From positions 124,001-188,000 of the forward strand of contig NZ_JAJCTH010000001.1 of assembly GCF_020594515.1 (NCBI RefSeq): DNA of 64,000 bases. Direction: 5' to 3'. The notes beneath the pieces were generated by a model. That model saw only the letters and a list, made by a program, of their open reading frames with translations, made no database searches and had not been told where the DNA came from. Below are positions 45,188 to 53,800 of the stretch, piece by piece; the stretch's first letter is position 1, and each line of letters starts with the position of its first letter. Source of the stretch: Rhodoferax sp. U2-2l (GTDB lineage: Bacteria; Pseudomonadota; Gammaproteobacteria; Burkholderiales; Burkholderiaceae_C). The translations under genes were made by a program, and so were the position numbers.

Positions 45188-45907
45188 TTAAGTTGGGCAA
45201 ACGCCTGACATAGCATCGTTGCGAACTCTTACCTGTGAGCGCAACGTGCGTGTCATGCTTGGGTCCGCTACCGACGTGCCAGTCAGCGTGATATTAAAAG
45301 TGCGTACTGCAACCGTCGGACAACTGCTGCCCGTGCAAGTCGTAGCGCAAGACGCACGGATATCAATGGTGGTGGTGTCTTCTGCAATCGTCAGGCCTGT
45401 GATGTTTTGAATATTGGTGTCGGTCAGTGACTGCGGTGTACCGCTTGCACCCAGTTTCATCTTTATGGCGTGGTCAGTATCGAGTTTGAACTCAAAGGTT
45501 CGGTTATTCACAGTGCCTGAAGAATCATCCGTGCTGTTGGCATAGCGGTAGGTCACCACAGGAGCAGAAGCCGTGCCAGCCAGACTAACGTTGGCATACG
45601 GATTGGCTGTAGTCGTTGCGCCGGTCGTGTTGGTGCCAGAAAGCGAGTTGACCCAATATGCACCCCGGCGCAGGTCGCGGGTGATCAGGTCCATGGCAGA
45701 ACGCAAGTCCTGGTCCATGCGAGCCTGGATCAACAGCAGGCGGGAGTTGCCCAGGTTGTTGACGTAGAGCAGGCTGGCCCCCGTCAAAATGAACAAGCCA
45801 ATCGCCACGCCGACCAGTAATTCAACGATCGAGAAACCACGGGAATGGCGCCGAGCGCCAGCACGTCTGGATGGCGCGTTGTACCGCTGATGAGCGTGGT
45901 TCAGCAT
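45188..45907 (-). CDS. pilW: PilW-like minor pilin
   Basis: A 239-residue minor pilin with the prepilin signal RGFSIVELLVGVAIGLFILT (cleavage after G, E at +5) and a PilW helix (GASLLYVNNLGNSRLLLIQA, DQDLRSAMDLITRDLRRGAYWV). The C-terminal half carries cysteine pairs (CATTCTGSSC). It belongs to the tip complex of type IV pili. The ATG at 45907 overlaps the upstream fimT-like gene by 7 bp. In this cluster pilV follows at the end instead of preceding pilW. Confidence 0.85.
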   Translation of the reverse strand: MLNHAHQRYNAPSRRAGARRHSRGFSIVELLVGVAIGLFILTGASLLYVNNLGNSRLLLIQARMDQDLRSAMDLITRDLRRGAYWVNSLSGTNTTGATTTANPYANVSLAGTASAPVVTYRYANSTDDSSGTVNNRTFEFKLDTDHAIKMKLGASGTPQSLTDTNIQNITGLTIAEDTTTIDIRASCATTCTGSSCPTVAVRTFNITLTGTSVADPSMTRTLRSQVRVRNDAMSGVCPT

Positions 45908-46362
45908 GACGGATAGCCTCCAAAACCATTTGGACTGCAAATATTGATGACGCCCATGGTGCTGATATTGACGCGCAGTGTGGACGTCGTTTGGGGGCTG
46001 CAGGCAACGCCGATAAAGACGAGGTTAGCTGCTGTTGACATGCCGCGGGTGGGCTCAAAAGTGACGGACAGCGGTAACGTTTCACCAGAGGACAAGCTGC
46101 AACTGGAATCGATGGTGACGGTTTTCACGCTGCCCACGGTGTAGCCTGTCGCGCTGGCCACCAGTGTCAAAGCGGTGTTTTTGCTGATGGCTTCTGCCCG
46201 GGTGAACTGCAGGTCGGTGCTTAGCTCATTGGCAATGCCATCAAGCCGCCTGCGTGCGATAGATTCTGTGAAAGAGGGTGCAGCCAGCGCCACCAGAATG
46301 CCCAGAATGGCAATGCCGATTATCAGTTCGACGATGGTGAAGCCTTTCACTTGGCGCATCAT
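45901..46362 (-). CDS. fimT: GspH/FimT family pseudopilin (second copy)
   Basis: A 153-residue pseudopilin. The class III signal is KGFTIVELIIGIAILGILVA, followed by the FimT/GspH pattern APSFTESIARRRLDGIANEL and TDLQFTRAEAISKNTALTL. The C-terminus ends in a short cysteine-containing segment (CSPNGFGGYPSC). The ATG at 46362 overlaps the upstream pilin stop (AATGATG junction) and has GGAG upstream. It is one of two FimT-like genes in this cluster, so it could prime pilus assembly together with PilV/W/X. Confidence 0.85.
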   Translation of the reverse strand: MMRQVKGFTIVELIIGIAILGILVALAAPSFTESIARRRLDGIANELSTDLQFTRAEAISKNTALTLVASATGYTVGSVKTVTIDSSCSLSSGETLPLSVTFEPTRGMSTAANLVFIGVACSPQTTSTLRVNISTMGVINICSPNGFGGYPSC

Positions 46363-46805
46363 TTGCTCCAACAGCCTGTTGGGGTGTTGACGGCGCTTCC
46401 ATTCGTCACAGTGACAGTCAATACCGTACAACCCGTGTCACCGGCTTGGCTTTTTCCAGAGATCGCTGAAGCCGTCGCCGTATAGGCTGTGCTGGTAGGG
46501 GTACCCGAAATGCCCAACGTGTAATAGGCTCCTGCCGTCGTAGCCGATGTGATACCCAAGCTTGTCAAGCTTGAGGCGTACGTCGAATTGTTTGAACGCC
46601 ACCGTTCTTGCGCCTGCTGCAGGGCCGACAAGGCTTGAACCGCATCAGAGCGCCGACTCTTGCGAACCTGCGACTGGTAGCTCGGGTAAGCCACGGCGGC
46701 CAAGATGCCAGCAATGGCCACCACAACCATCAGTTCAATCAACGTGAAACCGCGGTGTTTGCGCGCAAACGGGTGGCCTGGCTGGGGAAATTGGATGTGT
46801 TTCAT
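46359..46805 (-). CDS. pilE: PilE-type minor pilin
   Basis: A 148-residue pilin with the signal HRGFTLIELMVVVAIAGILA, the conserved YPSYQSQVRKSRRSDAVQAL helix and the ComP_DUS/PilE-like ALQQAQERWRSNNSTYAS. It ends with a disulfide pair (C in DTGCTVLTVTV and PTGCWSK). The family includes the PilE minor pilins at the end of fimT-pilVWXY1 clusters. The ATG at 46805 is chosen; the frame is open to 46841. The 3' end overlaps the following fimT-like gene by 4 bp. Confidence 0.85.
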   Translation of the reverse strand: MKHIQFPQPGHPFARKHRGFTLIELMVVVAIAGILAAVAYPSYQSQVRKSRRSDAVQALSALQQAQERWRSNNSTYASSLTSLGITSATTAGAYYTLGISGTPTSTAYTATASAISGKSQAGDTGCTVLTVTVTNGSAVNTPTGCWSK

Positions 46806-46898
46806 GGTGTTGATTTTGTGGCAGTGGGTGTGGGGTGACAAGCGATTGTGTCGCCGCCAATCTGCCGGGTTATCCCGCTTGTCGGCGGGCGTCTGACG

Positions 46899-47462
46899 TC
46901 AGCAGGGTTTGTAGCCGCTGACCGCACCGTCCGGCGAGCAGGTCCGGGTGCGGCCCATGATGTTGACGATGTGCCGAATGGTGTTGGCGCGGCTGTCGGT
47001 GAAGTTGATCGAGCCAGCGGGGGAGGCGGTGCCGCGCACTGGGTCAAACAGCATGGTGGTGACGTTGGCGCTCACCGTCACGCCGCTGGCTGCGGCCAGG
47101 CCGACGCTTTTTAGAACCACGGCGTCGGGGTTGCTGCACTGGGCACCGCCGTTGCTGCTGCAGGTGCAGTCTGCCGCAGCGCCGGTGTGCAGCAGGTAGC
47201 AGGTGCCGCCCGCATCGGTGTCAAAGCTAAGGCGTGTGTTGCGGTTGCGGGCCACGGCTTCGCTGCGGGCGTATTGGATGTTGGTGGTCATTTCAGAGGC
47301 GTAGCCCTGCAGCCGCTGGCGTTGCAAAAAGTCTGTGAATGAGGGGGCGGCCAAGCCGGCCAGGGTGGCGATAAGGCCGATGACGACCAGCAGTTCTACC
47401 AGCGTTAAGCCGTGTTGACTGGCCGGGTGACACTGACGTGAGAGTGTGTTGCGTCCCTGCAT
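46899..47462 (-). CDS. fimT: GspH/FimT family pseudopilin (first copy)
   Basis: A 187-residue pseudopilin opening the minor-pilin cluster. The signal is QHGLTLVELLVVIGLIATLA (Leu after the cleaved Gly), then APSFTDFLQRQRLQGYASEM and NIQYARSEAVARNRNTRLSF, which are FimT hallmarks. The C-terminal part has four cysteines in CYLLHTG and CTCSSNGGAQC and a closing CSPDGAVSGYKPC that resembles the end of the second FimT copy. A 20-bp palindrome lies about 57 bp upstream. Confidence 0.87.
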   Translation of the reverse strand: MQGRNTLSRQCHPASQHGLTLVELLVVIGLIATLAGLAAPSFTDFLQRQRLQGYASEMTTNIQYARSEAVARNRNTRLSFDTDAGGTCYLLHTGAAADCTCSSNGGAQCSNPDAVVLKSVGLAAASGVTVSANVTTMLFDPVRGTASPAGSINFTDSRANTIRHIVNIMGRTRTCSPDGAVSGYKPC

Positions 47463-47519
47463 CGCGCGCCCTCTATGGAGTGGATGCAGTTCATGGTAGG
47501 CAAGATGAAAATCTTTTGG

Positions 47520-47539
47520 TATCCCCCGTTTGGGGGATA
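47520..47539. promoter_or_regulatory. 20-bp perfect palindrome before the pilin cluster
   Basis: tatcccccgtttgggggata has 8-bp perfect arms and a 4-base centre. It lies 58-77 bp upstream of the first pilin start codon. It lacks a T-run on either side, so an operator is more likely than a terminator. The binding protein is unknown. Confidence 0.4.
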
Positions 47540-47604
47540 AAGCCGGTCAATGAAGCAGTTTTACAACATGTTCAGCCAAGATAAATCAAACCGCTGGTTT
47601 TGAT

Positions 47605-47852
47605 TTGCGCTATTTGCATTGATGATGGACATGTCGATTCAGCCCAACTGCAGGCCTACCGCCCCACCTCATCCACCAGCGTCTTGAAGTCGTCAATGTC
47701 TTCAAAACTGCGGTACACGCTGGCAAAATTGCGCTATTTGCATTGATGATGGACATGTCGATTCAGCCCAACTGCAGGCCTACCGCCCCACCTCATCCAC
47801 CAGCGTCTTGAAGTCGTCAATGTCTTCAAAACTGCGGTACACGCTGGCAAAA
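47605..47852. repeat. Perfect 124-bp tandem duplication at the nrdR 3' end
   Basis: 47605-47728 and 47729-47852 are identical and directly adjacent. The right-hand copy contains the last ~24 codons and stop of nrdR and about 50 bp downstream; the left-hand copy repeats this outside the gene. The functional nrdR end is unaffected. Perfect identity points to a very recent event or to an assembly artefact. Confidence 0.95.
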
Positions 47853-48229
47853 CGCACGTAGGCGACCTTGTCGAGTTTTTTCAGCTCGGCCATCACCAGT
47901 TCGCCAATGCGGGTGGACAGCACCTCGCGCTGGCCCAGGTTGAGCAGTTTTTCCTCGATGCGTTCGACCGCGCCATCCACCTGTTCGGTGCTGACCGGGC
48001 GTTTGCGCAGCGCCAGTTTCATCGAGCCGATGAGCTTGGCACGCTCAAATTCGATGCGCCGCCCGTCTTTTTTGACCACCGCCGGAAAGCTGACCTCCGG
48101 GCGCTCGTAGGTGGTGAAGCGTTTGTCGCAAGACGCACAGCGGCGTCGGCGGCGGATGAAGCCCCCGTCTTCCGCCACCCGCGTTTCCACCACCTGGGTG
48201 TCGGGGTGGCTGCAGAAGGGGCATTTCAT
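47780..48229 (-). CDS. nrdR: NrdR, ribonucleotide reductase repressor
   Basis: A 149-residue regulator that represses ribonucleotide reductase operons through NrdR boxes depending on ATP/dATP. The N-terminal zinc ribbon is clear (CPFC at residues 3-6, and CASC with RFTTYE at ~33-44), followed by an ATP-cone ([20 protein letters not shown] to about 140). The length is typical. It lies 65 bp after glyA on the same strand, the common glyA-nrdR arrangement. Its last codons fall in a perfect tandem duplication but the frame is whole. Confidence 0.96.
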   Translation of the reverse strand: MKCPFCSHPDTQVVETRVAEDGGFIRRRRRCASCDKRFTTYERPEVSFPAVVKKDGRRIEFERAKLIGSMKLALRKRPVSTEQVDGAVERIEEKLLNLGQREVLSTRIGELVMAELKKLDKVAYVRFASVYRSFEDIDDFKTLVDEVGR

Positions 48230-48247
48230 GGGTTTCTCAAAATGTTG

Positions 48248-48290
48248 GGGACAGAGCAGATTTCACTGCGTGTAAATCCTGGACTGTCCC
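48248..48290. repeat. REP-like inverted repeat between glyA and nrdR
   Basis: gggacag at 48248-48254 pairs with ctgtccc at 48284-48290. The same end sequences bound hairpins at 62927-62969 and 63004-63046, so it seems to belong to one repeat family. It occupies most of the glyA-nrdR gap. Confidence 0.55.
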
Positions 48291-48294
48291 GCAA

Positions 48295-49539
48295 TCAGCT
48301 ATACACAGGGAAGCGAGCGGTGAGGGCGTTGACCTTGGCGCGCACCGCCTCAATGTTGGCCGGGTCGCGCGGGTTGTCCAGCACGTCGGCGATCAGGTTG
48401 GCGGTGATGCGCGCTTCTTCTTCCTTGAAACCACGTGTGGTCATGGCCGGGGTGCCGATGCGCACACCGCTGGTGACCATCGGTTTCTCGGGGTCGTTGG
48501 GGATGGCATTTTTGTTGATGGTCATGTGGGCGCTGCCCAGCACGGCTTCCGCTTCCTTGCCAGTGATGCCCTTTGCGCGCAGGTCGACCAGCATCACATG
48601 GCTTTCGGTGCGGCCACTGACGATGCGCAGGCCGCGCTCGGTCAGGGTTTCGGCCACTACGCGGGCGTTGGCCAGCACCTGTTGCTGGTACAGCTTGAAG
48701 TCGGGTTGCAGTGCTTCCTTGAACGCCACCGCCTTGGCGGCAATCACGTGCATCAGCGGGCCACCCTGCAGGCCGGGGAAGATCGCGCTGTTGATGGCTT
48801 TTTCGTGTTGCGCCTTCATCAGGATAATGCCGCCGCGCGGACCGCGCAGGCTCTTGTGCGTGGTGCTGGTGACGATGTCAGCATGTGGCACCGGGTTGGG
48901 GTACACACCGGCGGCGATCAGACCCGCATAGTGGGCCATATCCACCATGAAGATGGCGCCCACGTCTTTGGCCACCTTGGCAAAGCGCTCAAAGTCGATG
49001 CGCAGGCTGTAGGCGCTGGCGCCGGCAATGATCAGCTTGGGCTTGGATTCATGGGCCTTGCGCTCCATGGCGTCGTAGTCGATGGCCTCGTTGGCGTCCA
49101 GGCCGTAGCTCACCACGTTGAACCATTTGCCGCTCATGTTCAGTGCCATGCCGTGGGTCAGGTGGCCACCTTCGGCCAGGCTCATGCCCATGATGGTGTC
49201 GCCGGGTTTCAGGAAGGCCAAAAACACAGCTTCATTGGCCGAGGCGCCGCAATGCGGCTGCACGTTGGCCGCTTCGGCGCCAAAAATCTGCTTGACGCGG
49301 TCAATGGCCAGCTGCTCGGCAATGTCCACAAACTCGCAACCGCCGTAGTAGCGCTTGCCAGGATAGCCTTCAGCGTACTTGTTGGTCAGTTGGGTGCCTT
49401 GCGCGGCCATCACCGCGGGTGAGGCGTAGTTTTCACTGGCGATCAGCTCGATGTGGTCTTGCTGGCGCTGGTTTTCGGATTGGATGGCGGCAAACAGCTC
49501 GGGATCGGTTTGCTCGATGAGAATATTGCGGTTGAACAT
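48295..49539 (-). CDS. glyA: Serine hydroxymethyltransferase
   Basis: A 414-residue PLP enzyme that interconverts serine and glycine while loading tetrahydrofolate with a one-carbon unit. Conserved blocks are [36 protein letters not shown], the cofactor lysine in [15 protein letters not shown], and [14 protein letters not shown] near the C-terminus. GGA before the ATG at 49539 is the likely ribosome site. The 5' leader contains a probable ZTP riboswitch, which fits a folate enzyme. nrdR follows downstream. Confidence 0.97.
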   Translation of the reverse strand: MFNRNILIEQTDPELFAAIQSENQRQQDHIELIASENYASPAVMAAQGTQLTNKYAEGYPGKRYYGGCEFVDIAEQLAIDRVKQIFGAEAANVQPHCGASANEAVFLAFLKPGDTIMGMSLAEGGHLTHGMALNMSGKWFNVVSYGLDANEAIDYDAMERKAHESKPKLIIAGASAYSLRIDFERFAKVAKDVGAIFMVDMAHYAGLIAAGVYPNPVPHADIVTSTTHKSLRGPRGGIILMKAQHEKAINSAIFPGLQGGPLMHVIAAKAVAFKEALQPDFKLYQQQVLANARVVAETLTERGLRIVSGRTESHVMLVDLRAKGITGKEAEAVLGSAHMTINKNAIPNDPEKPMVTSGVRIGTPAMTTRGFKEEEARITANLIADVLDNPRDPANIEAVRAKVNALTARFPVYS

Positions 49540-49561
49540 GGCAGTCCTATAAGACTAAGGG

Positions 49562-49720
49562 CCTGAGCGTCATCCGAGTGATGACACCAGGGCTGCCCAG
49601 GCGAACGGCTGATCACAAGGCCCGAATGGGCGCCTGCGGCACGCTCCCCCGTGGTGTTCCCACTTCGGTGCCCCAAAAAAACCTGTGAAGGTGGAGCGCC
49701 TATCGCCAGTTGCGTGCCGC
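49562..49720 (-). promoter_or_regulatory. Probable ZTP (pfl) riboswitch before glyA
   Basis: Read on the minus strand, the leader starts with cggcacgc-aactggcg (49719 downward), contains gtgggaacaccac and gggggagcgtgccg, whose gcgtgccg pairs with the opening cggcacgc to close a first domain, then ends with ccgttcgcctgggca (to ~49593), matching the conserved 3' CCGCCUGGGCA-type segment of pfl RNAs. A strong stem (GTCATC/GATGAC at 49569-49585, extended by CCTG/CAGG) follows and overlaps the aptamer end, a plausible expression platform. A -10-like taaaat lies at 49724-49729. ZTP riboswitches control one-carbon and purine genes, including glyA. The class assignment is from memory of the consensus. 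Confidence 0.75.
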
Positions 49721-49739
49721 CGGATTTTAGCCCAAGGGC

Positions 49740-50582
49740 TTACTTCAAGGCGACGATGGCGGGGGCTGCTTCAACGGCGTCAGGGCTGGCGGGCGCGGCT
49801 GGCGGCGTCGCTTCGGTGGCGCTGGCCTCTAGCGGTGCCGGGGTGGGCGGCACCCGGGCTGGCACCGGGCGACCCTGGGCCACCTGTTGCAGGCGGGTGT
49901 ATTCCGCCATGACCTTGGCGGTATAGCCGCCGTCGCTTTCAATGTTGGCCGCACCCACGTAGTACTTCAAGCCACCTTCCACCGAGCCGGCGGTGCGGAT
50001 GCAATCCTGCAGCACCTTGACACCCACGCGCAAGTTGGCCAGCGGGTCAAAGGCGGCAAACTCACCACCAAAGCTTTTGTACTTGTCGCTGTGCACACGG
50101 GTCATCACCTGCATCAGACCCTGCGCGCCGACATGGCTTTGCGCAAACGGGTTGAAGCCGGACTCAATGGCCATGACCGCCAGGATCAGCGTGGGGTCCA
50201 GGCTGACACGTTTGCCGATTTCATAAGCCTCCGACACGATGGCGCTGATCGGCTCGGGAGCCACGCGATATTTTTTGCTCAGCCACAAGGCTACCGAGGC
50301 CTGTTGTTTGGGCAGGTCCTTCGGGTTGGCTGCGGTGGCACGGTCGCTGGCGACGGGGTCGCTGACCACCGCCGTCACGTCAACGCGGCGTTCCTGCAGC
50401 CAACTGAACAAGTGGGTTTCGCCAAGCGCGCGCAATTCGGGGCGGGCAAACAGGGCGATGGAGACAAAGAGAACAGCCAGGCCGATCAGGGCAATGCTGT
50501 TGTGGGTGATATCGAAAAAGCCTTTGGCGACCGTCGTGGTGACGCGGCGCAGGCCAATGAACAAATTTTTAGATGCTGACAT
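49740..50582 (-). CDS. Lytic transglycosylase (SLT domain)
   Basis: A 280-residue membrane-anchored lytic transglycosylase that would cleave peptidoglycan between MurNAc and GlcNAc. One N-terminal hydrophobic segment (~26-46, IALIGLAVLFVSIALFA) anchors it. The SLT domain has the catalytic glutamate in AVMAIESGFNPFAQS, then GAQGLMQVM and a late KYYVGAANIESDGGYTAKVM. The C-terminus is a Pro/Ala-rich tail. ATG 50582 follows a GGAG-type site. Its last codons adjoin the glyA promoter region. Confidence 0.88.
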   Translation of the reverse strand: MSASKNLFIGLRRVTTTVAKGFFDITHNSIALIGLAVLFVSIALFARPELRALGETHLFSWLQERRVDVTAVVSDPVASDRATAANPKDLPKQQASVALWLSKKYRVAPEPISAIVSEAYEIGKRVSLDPTLILAVMAIESGFNPFAQSHVGAQGLMQVMTRVHSDKYKSFGGEFAAFDPLANLRVGVKVLQDCIRTAGSVEGGLKYYVGAANIESDGGYTAKVMAEYTRLQQVAQGRPVPARVPPTPAPLEASATEATPPAAPASPDAVEAAPAIVALK

Positions 50583-50884
50583 AGCTTCTCCTTCTTGCGC
50601 GGGGTTCGTCGCGTGGCACTGCATGCCGCTGAACTGAACACTCGCCTGGGTTGTTACGCTATCAATATCCTGCGGTTGACTTCTTTCCTGGTTGGGTGCA
50701 GAGACTTGATGTTGCCGGGGTCGGCAGCTTAGGGTATTCCCGCGGTATCGCGGTTTCGGCGGATTCTAGGTGGGTTATATATGTCAAGTCAACCATATCA
50801 AATTTATTTGTTATGCATAAAAAAGTGATATCCCGTGTTATTTGCTACACCTTTTGACGTGTTTCCGCCTTCAAAATCCGTGCC
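50583..50884. other. Intergenic region between divergent genes
   Basis: About 300 bp separating the transglycosylase gene (minus) from the DUF748 gene (plus). The right half is AT-rich (atttatttgttatgcataaa near 50805) and may hold a promoter for the plus-strand gene. No repeat or RNA gene was recognised. Confidence 0.45.
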
Positions 50885-53800
50885 ATGAAAACAGATCAGC
50901 GCAGCCCTGCCGTGTCGAGCCCATCGCCTCTTGACCAACCTTGGCTGCGCCGCTCGCTCTGGGTGCTGGGCGGATTGCTGCTGTTATGGGCGGTGACGTG
51001 GCTGGCGGTACCGCCGCTTCTCAAATCTCAGGCCGAATCGCGGCTGGGCGACTTGCTGGGGCGGCAGGTGACGGTGGGTGAGGTGGACTTCAAGCCCTGG
51101 TCGCTGGAGCTGAGCGTGCGCGATGTGGCCATCGCCCGCGCCAACGGTGCGGGCATCACATCCCCCCAGGTGACGCTGGGTCATCTCTATATAGATATGG
51201 CGCTCCAGTCGTTGTTGCGGCTGGTACCGGTGGTGGATGCGTTGGTGGTGGCGTCGCCACACGTGCACCTCACCCATCTCGGCCAAGGGCGCTACGACGT
51301 GGATGACATGCTGGCCAGGTTGACGCCACCCCCCCAAGACCCGGCTGAGCCAGCGTCATCCCCACTGCGTTTTGCGCTGTACAACCTGATGTTGTCAGAC
51401 GGTTTGGTGGCGTTGACCGACGCGCCCAGGAACCAGGTGCACACCTTGAGCCAGCTGCAACTGAACCTGCCGTTTTTGAGCAATCTGGACTCCAAACGGG
51501 ATGTGCTGGTGAGCCCCAAGCTGGCGTTTGACCTCAACGGCACCCGGTTCGATTCCAGCGCCCAGGCCTTGCCGTTTGCCCAGACGCGCGATACCGATGT
51601 TCAACTGTCGTTCAAAGACCTCGACCTCGCCCCGTATCTGGCCTATCTGCCCGCCAGCTTGCCGGCGCGGCTGGGCGCGGCGGTGCTGGATGCGGACCTC
51701 AAACTGGCCTTTGAGCAGACCGACACGCCCGTGGTGTCCCTCAGTGGCGTGGTGGGTGCCAGCCGGGTGCAGATCAGTGTCGCGCAGGGTGCCGCCAAGG
51801 ACCCGGCCAGCACGGAACTGCTGGCGTTTGACCGGCTGAGTGTGCAGCTCAAGGACGTGCAACCGCTGTCACGCCGGGTGCAGCTGGGCCAAGTGACACT
51901 GACCCAGCCGCGCCTGAACGTGCAGCGCGACCACGCGGGTGTGCTCAACCTGCTGGCGCTGGCGCAACCGGCCGCATCCAGCGCCGCCCAAAACACAGCC
52001 ACCAGCTCGGATGCCCAAAAGGCTGGTTCTGACAATGAACCACACCCTGCTGATGCCGCCAGCGCGCCTGCGTGGCAGGTCAGTGTGGACACCCTTGCGC
52101 TGGAAGGTGGTGAGGTGGCCTGGTTGGACCAGGTGCCTGCGCAGCCCGCCCAACTCAAGCTGACTGCCCTGAACATGCACGCAACCGCGTTGGCCTGGCC
52201 GTTCAGCCAGCCCATGCCGTTTGATGGCAGTGCTTTGTTGGCTGGGGCGGCACTGCAATTCAAAGGCAGCGCCACCGATCAGGCCACTGACGTCAGTGCC
52301 CAGCTGGCCGCCTGGCCGCTGAGTGCAGCGCAACCCTACCTGGCCGATGTGCTGGTGCCCCGGTTGGACGGTGCCGTTACAGCGGACCTGGGTTTGCGCT
52401 GGGCGGCGGCCCAGGGTGCGCAAACCTCCGTTACAGAACTGAAGGTGAACAACCTGAGCCTGGACAAGCTGGTCTTGATAGGCGGCAAAAAAGCACCGCT
52501 GGCCAGCGTTTTCCAGGTGCAGTTGCAGGAGGCGGTGGTGGATGTGGGCCGCCAGTCGGCCAGCCTGGGGGTGATCAAGGTCACGCAGCCCAAGCTGGCC
52601 ATCACCCGCGCGGCCAATGGGCGCTGGATGGCGCAAGACTGGCTCCAAGCGCCGTCGGCCAAGCAGGCTGCGCCCGCCGCAGCGGGCCAAGCGCGGGCCA
52701 AGAGGGCCACGGCGGCGGACCCAGCGCCGTGGCAGGTCAAGCTGGGCGAGTTGCAACTGAGCGAGGGCAATGTGGCTTTCGTCGATCAGAGCACCCCCAC
52801 CCCGGTGAGGCTGGCGGTAACGGCGGCCCATCTGCAGCTGAAAAACTACGCCAACACCGGCCCGCAGAGTTTTGGCTTCAATCTGTCGGCCCGCCTGCGC
52901 CACGGCAACACCGAGCCCGGCAAACTGGCCTGGCGTGGCAGCGGCGCCTTGCACCCGCTGGCGCTCAAAGGCGACCTCAACGCCGAGCGCCTGCCCATCC
53001 ACGCGCTGGCGCCGTATCTGAGCGACACCCTGAACATTGCCCTGCTGCGCGCCGACACCAGCTTCAAGGGTCGCGTCAGCATGACCCAGCAAACCGCGGG
53101 TCTGGCGCTGCAACTCAAGGGCGACGCCCGGCTGGAAGACCTGCAGACCCGCACCCTGGCACAGGCCGAGCCCTTTGTGGCCGCTGAAGAACTGCTGAAC
53201 TGGAAAAGCCTGAGCCTGAGCGGCATCAACCTGGCCTTGGCACCGGGCGCCGCCACCCAACTGGAGGTGCAAGGCACAATACTGAGTGATTTTTATGCCC
53301 GGCTGATCCTCAGTGAGGCGGGTCGGCTGAACCTGCAGGATGTGCTGAAACCGGCTGTTGCCCCTGCCAGTCAGGCGTCAGGAGCTATGACCGGGGAATC
53401 GATGCCGGCCCCACCTGCAGTGGCTGCGGCCAGTGCGCCCGGTGTGCCGGCCGCCGCGCCTGCCCCGGTCAACACGGCGCTGGCGCCGGTGGTCCGATTC
53501 GGCCCCGTCAGCCTGCTCGGTGGCCGGGTGAACTTTACCGACCGCTTCATCAAGCCCAATTACTCGGCCGATCTGACCGAGCTGGTCGGCAAACTCAGTG
53601 CGTTTTCGTCGCAAACGACGGCGGGAGAGATTCAGCTGGCTGATCTGGAACTGCGTGGCCGTGCCGAGGGCAGCGCCACGCTGGAGGTGCTGGGCAAGAT
53701 CAACCCGCTGGTGCAACCCATTGCGCTGGACATCCAGGGCAAGGTGCGCGACCTGGAACTGGCGCCGCTGTCCACCTACTCGGCGCGTTACGCGGGATAC

